Source: Arthrobacter sp. MYb229 (GTDB taxonomy: Bacteria > Actinomycetota > Actinomycetes > Actinomycetales > Micrococcaceae). From it: 64,000 bases of DNA. The notes under the pieces were generated by a model, which had not been told where the DNA came from, made no database searches, and was given only the letters and a program-made list of their open reading frames with translations. Positions 8,673-17,946 of the stretch are shown here, in pieces. The number at the start of each line of letters is the position of its first letter. The first letter of the stretch is position 1. Where the stretch lies: positions 496,001-560,000 of the forward strand of contig NZ_PCPS01000002.1 of assembly GCF_002975405.1 (NCBI RefSeq), read 5' to 3'. Position numbers and translations under genes: made by a program.

Positions 8673-10148
8673 TCATAAGGGATCTTCACGGTATTCAACC
8701 GTGGACTGGCTTCCATTGCCGGATTCAACCCAGCCGAAGTAGGTTCCGTCTTCTTCGCCGCCTAAATCGTTGCCAAAATCAGGGCTCTCGGTTCCACCCA
8801 AGAAGCTGCGAGTGAACGATGCCGTGTCACCCATGAGTTCTTCAGCTGCAGCGACCAAATGTGCATCTTGCGGTACTACCCCAGCAATGGCTGCGGCAAG
8901 AATCGCTCGGCGCACCAGTTCACGGGTGAAGGACGCGGTAGTTCCTTCGATGGTTTCGGCCACTGACTCAACGGTTTCCGGGGCAATGTTTAGTTTCGCT
9001 CCGTAGAGGTTGATCAATGCCTTGCGACCGTCGAAGTCGGGACGGGGGATTTCCATAGCGAGGTCGATGCGCCCGGGACGTTGCACCAAAGCGCGTTCCA
9101 AGGATTCCACACGGTTGGTAGTTAGCAGGAAGGTTACATCTGCGTCCGACGCCAGTCCGTCCATGGCGTCCAGGACTTCAAAGAGCAATGGCTGTGGGCC
9201 GTGTCCGAAGCTGCGGTCCTCGGCAATCAGATCGCAATCTTCAAGCACGACGATGGCTGGCTGCAGGGCGCGGGCCATCTCCGAAGCGTGCGATACCAAT
9301 GGCAGCGTATTTCCGGTAAGCAAGATGACCGTGTGCTCGGTCGCCTTTGCCGACAGGTAGCGTACGGTGTGGGTCTTTCCTGTACCGGGAGGGCCGTACA
9401 TTAGGACTCCGCGTTTTAGATGCGCGCCATGTGCCGCTAGGAATTCGCGGTGTTGTCCTACCCCTAGAACCTGCTCTTCAATGCGCTCACGGATACCGTT
9501 TGGAAGGATCAGCTCTTCGGTGGACATCTGCTTGCGGTGATGGAAGGTGACGCCGCCGGTCGACTCGGCATAGTCGCTGGTCTTAAATGAAATGACATGG
9601 CCACGGAAAATACTGGAAGTGCGCATGGCTTCGCGGAAGTCGACCAAGAAGAGATCGCCTGCTCGTGGGTCGGCGCTCAAGATCTCCAGACGCGCTTGGA
9701 GGCGGCCGTATTCCGGGTTCGCCTGACGTAAATAGACCGCGAGGGCCGAACCATGGATCTTGAACAGGTGAATGCCTGAACCTAGGAATCGTTGCTGCTC
9801 ACCTGGGCCGACGGGGAGAGACGTGTAATCAGGTTCGCCGATAATTCCGCGTTCGCCGTTCGGGTCCAAAAGATCCGAGAAATCTGCGTGATGGCGTTGC
9901 TGGCCGCTGACGCCTATAAGCGACGAATTTTCGTCTGCGGCCACGAGCTCATCGAGGACTATGTTGGCATCGGCCAAACGGTGAGCACCGAAAGCCTCAA
10001 CGATTAGCGGAAGCGATGCTGGTGCGACACCTAAATGCGCTTCGAGTGCAGCGGTCAATAATCGACCCACTCGATCCGGACGATTCTGCTCCGCCAGCTG
10101 AGCTATACGGGCGAAGGAAGTGATGAATGAACTCAAATCTGGATCCAT
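8673..10148 (-). CDS. AAA+ ATPase, CDC48/FtsH-like single ATPase domain
   Basis: 491 residues. A non-diagnostic N-terminal half of about 240 residues is followed by one AAA+ module: Walker A GPPGTGKT, Walker B AIVVLEDCD, sensor-1 LLTTNR and arginine-finger region RPGRID, then a helical lid. The DCD in place of DE(D/N) at the Walker B end keeps an acidic catalytic environment (E then D). The acidic tail is Gly/Glu/Asp-rich. It probably remodels or unfolds a protein partner, which cannot be identified. It converges on the cytochrome gene with only 10 bp between the stops, so it belongs to a different transcription unit. Confidence 0.85.
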   Translation of the reverse strand: MDPDLSSFITSFARIAQLAEQNRPDRVGRLLTAALEAHLGVAPASLPLIVEAFGAHRLADANIVLDELVAADENSSLIGVSGQQRHHADFSDLLDPNGERGIIGEPDYTSLPVGPGEQQRFLGSGIHLFKIHGSALAVYLRQANPEYGRLQARLEILSADPRAGDLFLVDFREAMRTSSIFRGHVISFKTSDYAESTGGVTFHHRKQMSTEELILPNGIRERIEEQVLGVGQHREFLAAHGAHLKRGVLMYGPPGTGKTHTVRYLSAKATEHTVILLTGNTLPLVSHASEMARALQPAIVVLEDCDLIAEDRSFGHGPQPLLFEVLDAMDGLASDADVTFLLTTNRVESLERALVQRPGRIDLAMEIPRPDFDGRKALINLYGAKLNIAPETVESVAETIEGTTASFTRELVRRAILAAAIAGVVPQDAHLVAAAEELMGDTASFTRSFLGGTESPDFGNDLGGEEDGTYFGWVESGNGSQSTVEYREDPL

Positions 10149-10342
10149 GGCCTGAGCCTACCAGCACGTCAGGGCGACTTGGGAGTCCTTATCTCGCGAT
10201 ATTTAGCGTTAGAGAGCTCGTGACCGAAAGCATAGTGGTTTGATTGACGCGTCATCGACACTTGGTCCGATTCGGAGTAGCGTCCTTGGTATAGGGCCAA
10301 CGGAAATCCCGTGACCATCTTGGAGCAGAAAGTGAGTTCACC

Positions 10343-11095
10343 ATGGCTCAGTATGATGTAGCAGATCGTTCGGCAGTCGTCACCGGGGCAGGCTCCGGAA
10401 TCGGCCAGGCTATCGCCATTCTTTTGGCTGCAAACGGAACCAAGGTCGTAGTTCAAGATCTAAACGCAGACGCGGCCGAGGCTACCGTGCAGGAAATCAT
10501 GGCCAGCGGCGGCGAAGCCGTTGCAGTAACTGGAGATGCCAGCTCCTCGGAAGTTGTCGAGGAAACCATCAAGGCTGCCAACGCGATGGCCCCATTGAAG
10601 GTCGGTGTCAACAACGCCGGTATCGGCGGCCGCGCCGCCAAGGTTGGCGAGCTGACCGATGAGGACTGGGACAAGGTCGTGTCGGTGAACCTGAATGCGA
10701 TTTTCCGTGGCACTCGCGCCCAAGCGGTCGCCATGAGCGAGAACGGTGGCGGTTCTATCGTGAACATGGCTTCGATCCTCGGCTCGGTAGGCTTCGCCGG
10801 GAGCTCCGCCTACGTATCCACGAAGCACGCCGTGGTGGGCTTGAGCAAGACCGCTGCCGTTGAGTACGCCACCGAAGGTGTGCGCGTCAACAGCGTGGCT
10901 CCAGGCTTCATCGACACCCCGCTGCTGCAGCAAATGCCCAAGGAAGCCTACGATGCCTTGGTTTCCAAGCACCCAATTAATCGCTTGGGCAAGCCCGAGG
11001 AAGTCGCCGAGCTCGTTGCCTTCTTGGCCAGTGACGCGGCGTCCTTCGTTACCGGCAGCTACCACCTGGTCGACGGTGGCTACACCGCAGTTTAA
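10343..11095 (+). CDS. Classical short-chain dehydrogenase/reductase
   Basis: 250 residues. The cofactor motif TGAGSGIG is near residue 14, NNAG near residue 90, the active-site serine in MASILG, YVSTK as the catalytic Tyr/Lys pair, and a GSYHLVDGGYTAV C-terminus. An aspartate after the second beta strand (VVVQDL) suggests NAD preference. This is the 3-oxoacyl reductase/sugar dehydrogenase type; the substrate cannot be named. It stands alone between the AAA+ gene and the DeoR operon, with a poor ribosome site. Whether it belongs to the acid-sugar island is uncertain. Confidence 0.85.
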   Translation: MAQYDVADRSAVVTGAGSGIGQAIAILLAANGTKVVVQDLNADAAEATVQEIMASGGEAVAVTGDASSSEVVEETIKAANAMAPLKVGVNNAGIGGRAAKVGELTDEDWDKVVSVNLNAIFRGTRAQAVAMSENGGGSIVNMASILGSVGFAGSSAYVSTKHAVVGLSKTAAVEYATEGVRVNSVAPGFIDTPLLQQMPKEAYDALVSKHPINRLGKPEEVAELVAFLASDAASFVTGSYHLVDGGYTAV

Positions 11096-11106
11096 CGACT
11101 TCAGCC

Positions 11107-11144
11107 GGAGCGGGTGGTGGTGCATGACTGTGCCGTCACCCGCT
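11107..11144. terminator. Short hairpin between convergent genes
   Basis: AGCGGGTG and CACCCGCT arms enclose a loop of roughly 22 nt in the 137-bp gap between the SDR and the DeoR gene, which converge. The stem is only 8 bp and the loop is large, so this is a weak call. Confidence 0.3.
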
Positions 11145-11232
11145 TCTTGTGCGTCTAGATCCTGCGGAGGCTTTGGCCAAGGAATAGCGCCAATTAAAGA
11201 TGCAGGCGACAGATATCGCCTGACGGATGCCG

Positions 11233-12000
11233 CTAGGGCGCGAGATGCACGGTGACCCCGGAATCTTCAAATGGCTTGATTTGCTCTCGCGGAGCTTCCG
11301 AATTGGTCACCAGGATCCATTGGGCAGGCAACTGCGCCCACGCATGAAACGGTGTTTGATTTAGTTTCGAAGAGTCGGCAAGCACCACAACTTTTGTGGC
11401 ACGAGTGGTCATTTTCTCCTTCAGGCGCGTTTGCACAAGATCGGCTTCGCAGATGGCACTCGGCGTGACGCCGTCTGCTCCGAGGAATACGATGTCGAAG
11501 CTCATGCGATCCAGGCAATACTCGGCCAAGGGGCCGACAAAGGCGGCACTGGAATGCCGCAATGTGCCACCAATGCACTCGACATGCACTTCCTCCGCGT
11601 CGGCAAGTTCATCCAGGACAACCAAGGATGTGGTCGCGACCGTGAGATTTGAGCTGTCACGCAGTTCGTGAGCCAGGGCCGCGACGGTGGAACCCGAGTC
11701 AAGTAATATTGTCTGTCCCGGGTCCACCATGGAACGAGCAACTCGCGCGATGGCTCGCTTCGCGGCCGTACTCTGCTTATTTCGTTGCCTAAACGTCGAT
11801 TCAACAACCTGGCCGTTCAGCGCCATTGCGCCGCCGTAGGTTCGGGCGATTTTGCCCTCTGAGGTCAATCTCGACAGATCGCGGCGAATGGTTGAGGCAG
11901 TGACCCCAAAGCGTTCAGAAAGTTCCTCGACGCTCGCCAGGCCGCTTGTGTGGGCGAGCTCAAGGATTTCACCTTGACGAACCTTTGCACTCGTTGACAT
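11233..12000 (-). CDS. DeoR/GlpR-family sugar-responsive repressor
   Basis: 255 residues. The N-terminal DeoR HTH spans about residues 8-60: RQGEILELAHTSGLASVEELSERFGVTASTIRRDLSRL, followed by the wing GKIARTYGGA. The C-terminal DeoRC sensor resembles a phosphosugar isomerase fold, with LLDSGSTVAALAHEL and FLGADGVT. Such regulators usually respond to a phosphorylated sugar intermediate. A GGGGG-containing ribosome site precedes the ATG. It is 29 bp downstream of the kinase-dehydrogenase fusion on the same strand, so it is likely its operon partner. The nested palindrome at 14370-14456 is its probable target. Confidence 0.9.
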   Translation of the reverse strand: MSTSAKVRQGEILELAHTSGLASVEELSERFGVTASTIRRDLSRLTSEGKIARTYGGAMALNGQVVESTFRQRNKQSTAAKRAIARVARSMVDPGQTILLDSGSTVAALAHELRDSSNLTVATTSLVVLDELADAEEVHVECIGGTLRHSSAAFVGPLAEYCLDRMSFDIVFLGADGVTPSAICEADLVQTRLKEKMTTRATKVVVLADSSKLNQTPFHAWAQLPAQWILVTNSEAPREQIKPFEDSGVTVHLAP

Positions 12001-12029
12001 GAGTTTCCCCCAGAAATCGAATTTGTGAG

Positions 12030-14312
12030 CTAGCGGACCGGAACCGCGGCTAGAGCGACGGATTGGGCCAACGCTTCAATCATGCTTCCCACCTCGACAA
12101 TACCCTTGCCGGCGATGTCAAAAGCCGTTCCATGATCCACCGAAGTGCGGATAACGGGCAACCCGACGGTGATATTTACCCCGGCTTCAATGCCCAAGAC
12201 CTTCACCGGACCGTGTCCCTGGTCGTGATACATGGCCACAATCAAATCGTAGTCGCCACGCCCGGCCAGGAAGAACGCCGTGTCGGCCGGTAGCGGCCCA
12301 ACCGCATCGATTCCGTCTGCGCGCAGCTTCTCCAAGGCGGGGACGATTTTGGTTTCTTCCTCGCCGTATCCGAACAGTCCGTTTTCACCGGCATGGGGAT
12401 TGATGGCGCAAACCCCTATTTTCGGATCGGGGTTCCCTGCGCGAACCAATGCATCATGGCCTCGGCGAACCGTGCGTTCCACCAAGCCTGGCTCAATTTT
12501 GGTGATTGCGTCAATGAGGCCAACGTGGGTGGTTACGTGAATAACCTTGACCTTCGGGGTCGAAAGCATCATTGAGACCTCTTCAACGCCCATGAAATGA
12601 GCGAGTAATTCCGTGTGCCCGGGATAAATATGCCCGGCACTATGCAGGGCGGCCTTGTTCAATGGTGCCGTACAGATGCCTTGAACTTCTCCAGCCATTC
12701 CGAGTTCGCAAGCGATGCGAATGTAGTGATAGGCGGCGTTGCCAGCTTCGGCAGATTCCTCGCCCCAAGGCAGATCCTCGGAAAGCAGGTGCGGATCAAT
12801 GACATTAATGCGTCCTGCGACGAACTCGGCTTCGGAAATATCGGTGATTTCAACAATGTCGGCCTTTGCGCCGAGTGCCTCGGCCCCTAACCGCAAACGC
12901 CGAGTGTCCCCGATAACCACCGGGCGGCACGAACCGTACGCACGTTCGTCTAGTAATGCTCCGACGGTTACTTCTGGGCCAACGCCCGCACCATCACCCA
13001 TGGTGACAGCGATATATGGTCGTTGGTCCTGAGAGATGGTATTCACGTTTAGCTGCTCCTGGGATTCTGAAGTGCGCAAAGTGCGCAAAGTTTTGAGTGC
13101 ATTGTTGAGGATATGGGTACTGCCGAAGGTACCGGGCTTGGTGCCGATGAGCCTTCCGTCCGTTGATCGACAGATCACTACACCCGGCTCCAACTGAAGG
13201 AGCGGTTCAAGGGTGGAAATGCCCAGATCATCAAGGATGGTTCGTGCCGTTTCTCCTCCGGTGAGGAAAAGATCTGCGTTGGGAGCGCAGGCCAGTATTT
13301 TTTGAGCCTGCAGTTTCAGGTTGTTCAAAATCATGGAAGGGTCGCCCAGTGTTGCCGGACCAGAGAGGATGGAAAATTGAGATTGACTCAAGTTTCCAAT
13401 GACCTCGTCCGCGATCTCTGAGGTGTGGTGCCCGAGCTTGCGGAACGCTGCAAGTTGTTCGCCCGAGCGGCCAGAAGCGGATCCAACAATTCCAAGGATC
13501 GGTCTGGCGGATTGCTCGATTGGTGAGAGGCCGGCCGGTCCTTCGGCAGCCAGCTCTCTTGCCCGAAAATGTTTTGAGAATTCTGCGGCAGCGGCAGCAT
13601 TGAGCGCTCCGGTGCCAACGAGCGCAATTCTTGAATCGGAAGGATTTCTAGCAGATTCCAAGCCCAGGACTGCGCAGGCAATGCGAGTTAAGTCCTCGTC
13701 GGATTCGCAATCAACGATGATCGCTTGAGCCTCGCTCAGCGACTTATTCAGTGCGGTTTTCCAAGCATAGGTCGCGGCCGTCGGTCGGGCCAGGCGCTGC
13801 GAGGTGATGTTCGTGAGTAGGTCTTCGATCTGCCGAGGCGCTTGGTTCCGCTCGATGCTCCAGGTCTCGGTTTGCCCCAGGGGGAATCCGCCAATGAGTG
13901 GGCTGCCATGGAGAACCGTGCGGTTTAGGTGTGGCAGCGCTCCTGCGATAACAAGTTTGTATCCGGCGTTCGCCAACGCTCCGAGTTCTGCCTTGATGTT
14001 CCCGCGCCAAAGGGAATCGATTTTTTTGACGAGGAGCGTATTTTCGCTTGCAGCGCGAGCGATTGCCTCGACCTTTTTCTCTGCAGAGGCAGAGCCCGAG
14101 TAACGCGTATTCAGGTCAAGGACTTGGACCGCTGCTGGTGTTGCCTGCCTTTGATCTAGGGAAATTGCCGTCTGGTACCCCTGGGTGACCCACGGTAGGG
14201 ACACTTCGCAAGCGCCGGTGAAATCATCGGACAAGATGAGCACCTGGCGTGATGCCTTCGGCGTATCGGCGGAAGCTTCCTGGGCCTGCGGATCTGGCTT
14301 GATCGGGTTCAT
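12030..14312 (-). CDS. Fused four-carbon acid sugar kinase (DUF1537) and PdxA2-type phosphate dehydrogenase
   Basis: 760 residues in two enzymes. Residues about 20-415 match the DUF1537 acid-sugar kinase family: LILSDDFTGACEVSLPWVTQGY at the start, KKIDSLWRGN, then LFLTGGETARTIL and KPGTFGS near the ATP site. Residues about 430-755 match PdxA: YIAVTMGDGAGVGPEV, APLNKAALHSAGHIYPGHTELLA, HVTTHVGL, NPHAGENGLFG and MYHDQGHGPVK with metal histidines intact. In known pathways the kinase phosphorylates D-threonate or D-erythronate and PdxA2 oxidises and decarboxylates the 4-phosphate to dihydroxyacetone phosphate. A GTG at 14327 overlaps the AGGAGGTGA ribosome site, so the ATG at 14312 is chosen. 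The linker holds a tandem LRTLRT. Confidence 0.9.
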   Translation of the reverse strand: MNPIKPDPQAQEASADTPKASRQVLILSDDFTGACEVSLPWVTQGYQTAISLDQRQATPAAVQVLDLNTRYSGSASAEKKVEAIARAASENTLLVKKIDSLWRGNIKAELGALANAGYKLVIAGALPHLNRTVLHGSPLIGGFPLGQTETWSIERNQAPRQIEDLLTNITSQRLARPTAATYAWKTALNKSLSEAQAIIVDCESDEDLTRIACAVLGLESARNPSDSRIALVGTGALNAAAAAEFSKHFRARELAAEGPAGLSPIEQSARPILGIVGSASGRSGEQLAAFRKLGHHTSEIADEVIGNLSQSQFSILSGPATLGDPSMILNNLKLQAQKILACAPNADLFLTGGETARTILDDLGISTLEPLLQLEPGVVICRSTDGRLIGTKPGTFGSTHILNNALKTLRTLRTSESQEQLNVNTISQDQRPYIAVTMGDGAGVGPEVTVGALLDERAYGSCRPVVIGDTRRLRLGAEALGAKADIVEITDISEAEFVAGRINVIDPHLLSEDLPWGEESAEAGNAAYHYIRIACELGMAGEVQGICTAPLNKAALHSAGHIYPGHTELLAHFMGVEEVSMMLSTPKVKVIHVTTHVGLIDAITKIEPGLVERTVRRGHDALVRAGNPDPKIGVCAINPHAGENGLFGYGEEETKIVPALEKLRADGIDAVGPLPADTAFFLAGRGDYDLIVAMYHDQGHGPVKVLGIEAGVNITVGLPVIRTSVDHGTAFDIAGKGIVEVGSMIEALAQSVALAAVPVR

Positions 14313-14369
14313 GGTTCGGCAGTTCACCTCCTATTCGTTCTTTCCTGCAAAGCCTCGAAGTTCGTTGAT

Positions 14370-14456
14370 TTGTAACTCATCATGACACAGTTGCGCGAAA
14401 CACGCTATCGCTATTGCGTATTTCGCGCACACGTGGCAAGGTGACATGAGTTACAA
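14370..14456. promoter_or_regulatory. Nested palindromic control region between divergent operons
   Basis: TTGTAACTCAT (14370-14380) has its exact inverse ATGAGTTACAA at 14446-14456. Inside it, GCGCGAAACACGC (14393-14405) and GCGTATTTCGCGC (14416-14428) are inverse at 12 of 13 positions around 10 nt. The block lies between the kinase-PdxA2 gene and the ABC-binding-protein gene. It is a likely shared operator for the DeoR protein. Confidence 0.65.
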
Positions 14457-14531
14457 CAAGCAACGTGAGCGAGTCGCCCACTAACCGGTACGGGCCAACG
14501 ACGCTCCATACGACGAATCGAGAAGTCGAAT

Positions 14532-16109
14532 ATGACCGCAACATTCTCTGGCCCCAACATGTCGCGGCGCCAGCTGCTGCGTCTTGCGGGTGCAGCTGGA
14601 CTCTTTGCGAGTATCGGAGTTGGCGCTTCCGCCTGTGCCGGACCCACGGGGTTGCCGGGAAAAGATACGCTGACCCTCGCGCTGAATCGTTCACTGGTAT
14701 CCCTTGATAACAAACTGAACCAGTTCGACGCCGCGGTTACTGTTCAGCGAGCGGTAAGAGAAGGACTGACCGCAATCGGCCCCGACATCACCCCAGTGCC
14801 GATGCTGGCCGAATCTTTCGAAATGGTCAGTCCCACACGGTGGACGGTGAAGCTGCGCGAGGCGGTGGCCTACTCTGACGGACGTCCGGTAAAAATTGAG
14901 GACGTTGCTACTGCCCTCAAGATGTATTCAGAGGTACAAGGGTCCTTCGTGGCGGGGTTCTTCCCCGAATTCCCCACAGTGAATCCGGTTGATGAGCGTG
15001 AATTCCACTTGGACTCGAAGGCTCCCATTCCCATTCTGGATGCGCTGATGGCCCTGATTCTCATCTCGCCGGCGGAAGACAACGAACCTGAAGAACTGCA
15101 AACCGGAGTGGGCACCGGACCCTACGTTGTCGAATCCTTTAATCGCGGTGCGGGCACCTACGAACTACTGCGCAACGAGAAATACTGGGGTCAGGCACCT
15201 GCGGTACAACGCGTTAATGTACGTTTCCTGCCCGAGGAGTCCTCTCGTGTCATCGCCCTGCGCAGCGGAGAAGTCGACATCATTGACTCGATCTCCCCGA
15301 ACTCGATGGAACAACTCAGTGGGCTACCGGGCGTCAGCATTGAGACCGCATCTTCGTTGCGCATGAACCAGATTTTCTACAACTTCCGCAAGCCGTCTTC
15401 TCATCCGCTCAGCGATGCACGCGTCAGGGAAGCCCTCTCCTTTGCCATCGACGGCCAGTCGCTGGTACATGATGTCCTCATCGATTCAGTTGAGCAAGCG
15501 CAGGGTGTGACCCCGGCGAGCTTGTTCGGGCATGCCAAAACCGGCGACTTCATCTACGACCCGGCGAAGGCCAGGAAAAAACTGGCGAATCTTGGAGTAG
15601 AGAAGCTGAAGCTGAAGATCATTTGGGAAACCGGAGAATTCCCTTCCGATACCGCCATTATGGAAGCCCTGGTGCAGATGTTCGGGGACATCGGCGTCTC
15701 CACCGAACTGCAGCAGTTTGAACCCGGCGGCAACATTCTTCAATGGCGGCAGGGCAAGGAGGGAGATTGGGACCTCTTGGGCAACGGATTCTCCAGCCCG
15801 ACGGGGTTGGCAATCACCATGTTGCAAGGCATGTATGCGGGCACCGCAGAAAAAGAGAAAACTCGGGATACCTACCAGGGGTACGTCGTTCCCTCGGTCG
15901 CAGAGAAGATAGCGCGTGCCACCATCGAGGTCGATGATTCCAAACGCGCAACGTATTTGAAAGTTGCCCAGCAGGCCGCCTGGGATACCTGGCCGTGCGC
16001 TTGGGCCTTCGTGCCAAAGTCAATTCTCGCAAGACGAAACCGAGTGCAAGATCTCGGGTTGTCTGCAGCTAACTCGTACCCACTGGTCAATATCGGATTG
16101 GAGAGCTGA
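14532..16109 (+). CDS. ABC transporter family 5 solute-binding lipoprotein
   Basis: 525 residues. The N-terminus contains a twin-arginine-like SRRQLLRLAG stretch and a lipobox GASAC, so the protein is probably exported folded and lipid-anchored. The body matches the family 5 (DppA/OppA) fold: LTLALNRSLVSLDN, LAESFEMVSPTRWTVKLREAVAYSDGRPVKIEDV, GTGPYVVESFNRGAGTYELLRNEKYWG and VREALSFAIDGQSLVHDVL. It captures the substrate for the DppBCDF-type permease encoded directly downstream. Members bind peptides, oligosaccharides or nickel; the context of acid-sugar enzymes favours a sugar-acid-containing ligand here. It is divergent from the kinase-PdxA2 gene across a palindromic control region. Confidence 0.92.
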   Translation: MTATFSGPNMSRRQLLRLAGAAGLFASIGVGASACAGPTGLPGKDTLTLALNRSLVSLDNKLNQFDAAVTVQRAVREGLTAIGPDITPVPMLAESFEMVSPTRWTVKLREAVAYSDGRPVKIEDVATALKMYSEVQGSFVAGFFPEFPTVNPVDEREFHLDSKAPIPILDALMALILISPAEDNEPEELQTGVGTGPYVVESFNRGAGTYELLRNEKYWGQAPAVQRVNVRFLPEESSRVIALRSGEVDIIDSISPNSMEQLSGLPGVSIETASSLRMNQIFYNFRKPSSHPLSDARVREALSFAIDGQSLVHDVLIDSVEQAQGVTPASLFGHAKTGDFIYDPAKARKKLANLGVEKLKLKIIWETGEFPSDTAIMEALVQMFGDIGVSTELQQFEPGGNILQWRQGKEGDWDLLGNGFSSPTGLAITMLQGMYAGTAEKEKTRDTYQGYVVPSVAEKIARATIEVDDSKRATYLKVAQQAAWDTWPCAWAFVPKSILARRNRVQDLGLSAANSYPLVNIGLES

Positions 16110-16112
16110 AAC

Positions 16113-17048
16113 ATGCTTACATACCTGCCTAAACGCATTGGCCAGGGGTTGCTGACCGTATTCATGACGATTTCGGTGGTGTTCTTGCTGATCCGCATGG
16201 CCCCGGGTGACCCGGCCGCGGCATTCGCCGGCCCGTTGGCGACCACCGAGCAGCTCGCTGCGGTCCGCGAGCAGTTTGGCCTCGAAGCCCCGGTCTTCCA
16301 GCAGTATCTGATCTTTATCGGACAGCTGTTTACCGGGAATCTCGGCACGTCTTACTCTTTCCAGGCCCCGGCAATGCAAGTCGTTCTCGAACGACTTCCC
16401 TACACATTAACGCTGGCTACTTCCTCCATTGTTCTGGCGGCGCTAGTTTCCATTCCGCTAGGCATGTGGATGGCGCGCCGTGCAGACACCGGTTCGGAAC
16501 TCGGCGTCAATGTGGTGACCGTGGCGGGGCAGTCCATGCCGGACTTCTGGACGGGCATCATGCTGCTCACGGGGTTCTCGGTACTACTTCCCATCTTCCC
16601 CGCCTCCGGGTTCACCACCTGGGGTGGTCTATTCCTTCCCACGCTCACGGTGGCGATCTTGCAGATCGCCTTGGTTTCTCGAATGGTCAGGCGCGAGATG
16701 GTGAACAACTTCAACTCTCCGTACCTCACGGTGGCTCGTTCCCGCGGTGTCAGCGAGAGGGCCTTAACCTGGCGCTATGCCTTAGGCAATGCAGGCATTC
16801 CGGTCTTCACCGCCTTAGGCACTCGATTCGCGGCCATGCTCAACGGCGTCGTTGTCGTAGAAGTTGTCTTCGGCTGGCCGGGCGTTGGTTCGCTGATCGT
16901 GCGAGCTCTGGAAACTCGCGACTACCCACTCATTCAGGCCACCGTGTTGATCACGGCGCTACTAGCCGTTGCCGTGCAACTGCTCATCGATTTGGCCTAT
17001 CCATTGTTTGATCCTCGTGTTCGACTCGGAAAGGCAGCTTCGGTATGA
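16113..17048 (+). CDS. ABC transporter permease, DppB type
   Basis: 311 residues with about six membrane helices. The start MLTYLPKRIGQGLLTVFMTISVVFLLIRMAPGDPA is the typical DppB N-terminus, and the EAA loop (SRGVSERALTWRYALGNAGIPVFTALG) that docks with the ATPase is present. GGAGAG lies before the ATG, which begins 4 nt after the preceding stop. It overlaps the next permease by 4 bp. It forms the membrane channel with the DppC-type partner. Confidence 0.95.
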   Translation: MLTYLPKRIGQGLLTVFMTISVVFLLIRMAPGDPAAAFAGPLATTEQLAAVREQFGLEAPVFQQYLIFIGQLFTGNLGTSYSFQAPAMQVVLERLPYTLTLATSSIVLAALVSIPLGMWMARRADTGSELGVNVVTVAGQSMPDFWTGIMLLTGFSVLLPIFPASGFTTWGGLFLPTLTVAILQIALVSRMVRREMVNNFNSPYLTVARSRGVSERALTWRYALGNAGIPVFTALGTRFAAMLNGVVVVEVVFGWPGVGSLIVRALETRDYPLIQATVLITALLAVAVQLLIDLAYPLFDPRVRLGKAASV

Positions 17049-17944
17049 GCACCGCAACCCAATCGCCCCGAACCGGCGTAACACCTCAACGTCTCAAGGC
17101 TTCGGCTGCGGCGCGAAAAGCCCGGTCAACCCGGATCAAGCTTTGGGCCGGCTCGATTCTGACGTTGCTCGTGGTACTGCCCATCGTGCTGGCAAACTTC
17201 TTGCCGCTTGCAGACCCCAACGCCCAAGATCTCAGCGCGCGCCGTTTGCCCCCGCTCAGCGAAGGTTACTTCTTTGGCACCGACGAATTAGGGCGCGACT
17301 TGCTCTCCCGCATTCTCTTCGGAGGCCAGACCTCATTGATGATCGGCCTGCTGGCAGTAGTCGTCTCAGGTGCTATCGGAGTGATTCTTGGATCGATTGC
17401 CGGGTTCTATGGTCGCTGGGCGGATACGATCATTTCACGCATTCTCGAGGCGCAGATGTCCTTGCCGCTGTTGATGATGTTGCTGCTGGTCGTTGCCTTG
17501 TTCGGTCCCTCCATTCCGGTGATCACCGGTGTGATTGCTATTGCGCAATGGCCGGAGGTAGCGCGTCTTACCCGGTCGCTCGTTCTGGTGGAACGTGAAA
17601 AACCCTATGTGGATGCCGCAAAGACGCTGGGCCTTCACCGACTTTCCGTCCTTTTGAAACACGTCATCCCGAATATCTTCAAACAGGCCAGCCTGGTCAT
17701 CTTGCTGTTGCTGGCCCAGGCAGTGCTGCTCGAAAGCGCCCTGTCCTTTTTGGGCGCCGGACCACAGCGGCCATTTGCCACCTGGGGTCGACTGATTTCG
17801 GACGGTCAGGACTACATCACCACCTCATGGTGGATGGTCACGCTGCCGGGTTTGGTTATCGTGGCCCTGGTCGTCGGGGTAAACCTCCTAGGCGATGCCC
17901 TTCGCGACGGACGTCCCCGCCGCAAAGCACGAAAGGAAGCCTAG
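17045..17944 (+). CDS. ABC transporter permease, DppC type
   Basis: 299 residues. An N-terminal cytoplasmic basic segment leads into the first helix, then FFGTDELGRDLLSRILFGGQTSL, the conserved DppC signature, and the EAA loop DAAKTLGLHRLSVLLKHVIPNI. The segment SALSFLGAGPQRPFATWG near the end is also typical of this class. The start overlaps the DppB-type stop by 4 bp (ATGA), indicating translational coupling. It pairs with the preceding permease. Confidence 0.95.
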   Translation: MSTATQSPRTGVTPQRLKASAAARKARSTRIKLWAGSILTLLVVLPIVLANFLPLADPNAQDLSARRLPPLSEGYFFGTDELGRDLLSRILFGGQTSLMIGLLAVVVSGAIGVILGSIAGFYGRWADTIISRILEAQMSLPLLMMLLLVVALFGPSIPVITGVIAIAQWPEVARLTRSLVLVEREKPYVDAAKTLGLHRLSVLLKHVIPNIFKQASLVILLLLAQAVLLESALSFLGAGPQRPFATWGRLISDGQDYITTSWWMVTLPGLVIVALVVGVNLLGDALRDGRPRRKARKEA

Positions 17945-17946
17945 CC

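Noticed and set aside
17827-17946. N-terminal extension of the DppD-type ATPase within the permease gene
   Set aside because: The extension is basic and unlike the family; the ATG at 17947 with AAAGGAAG is a better start.
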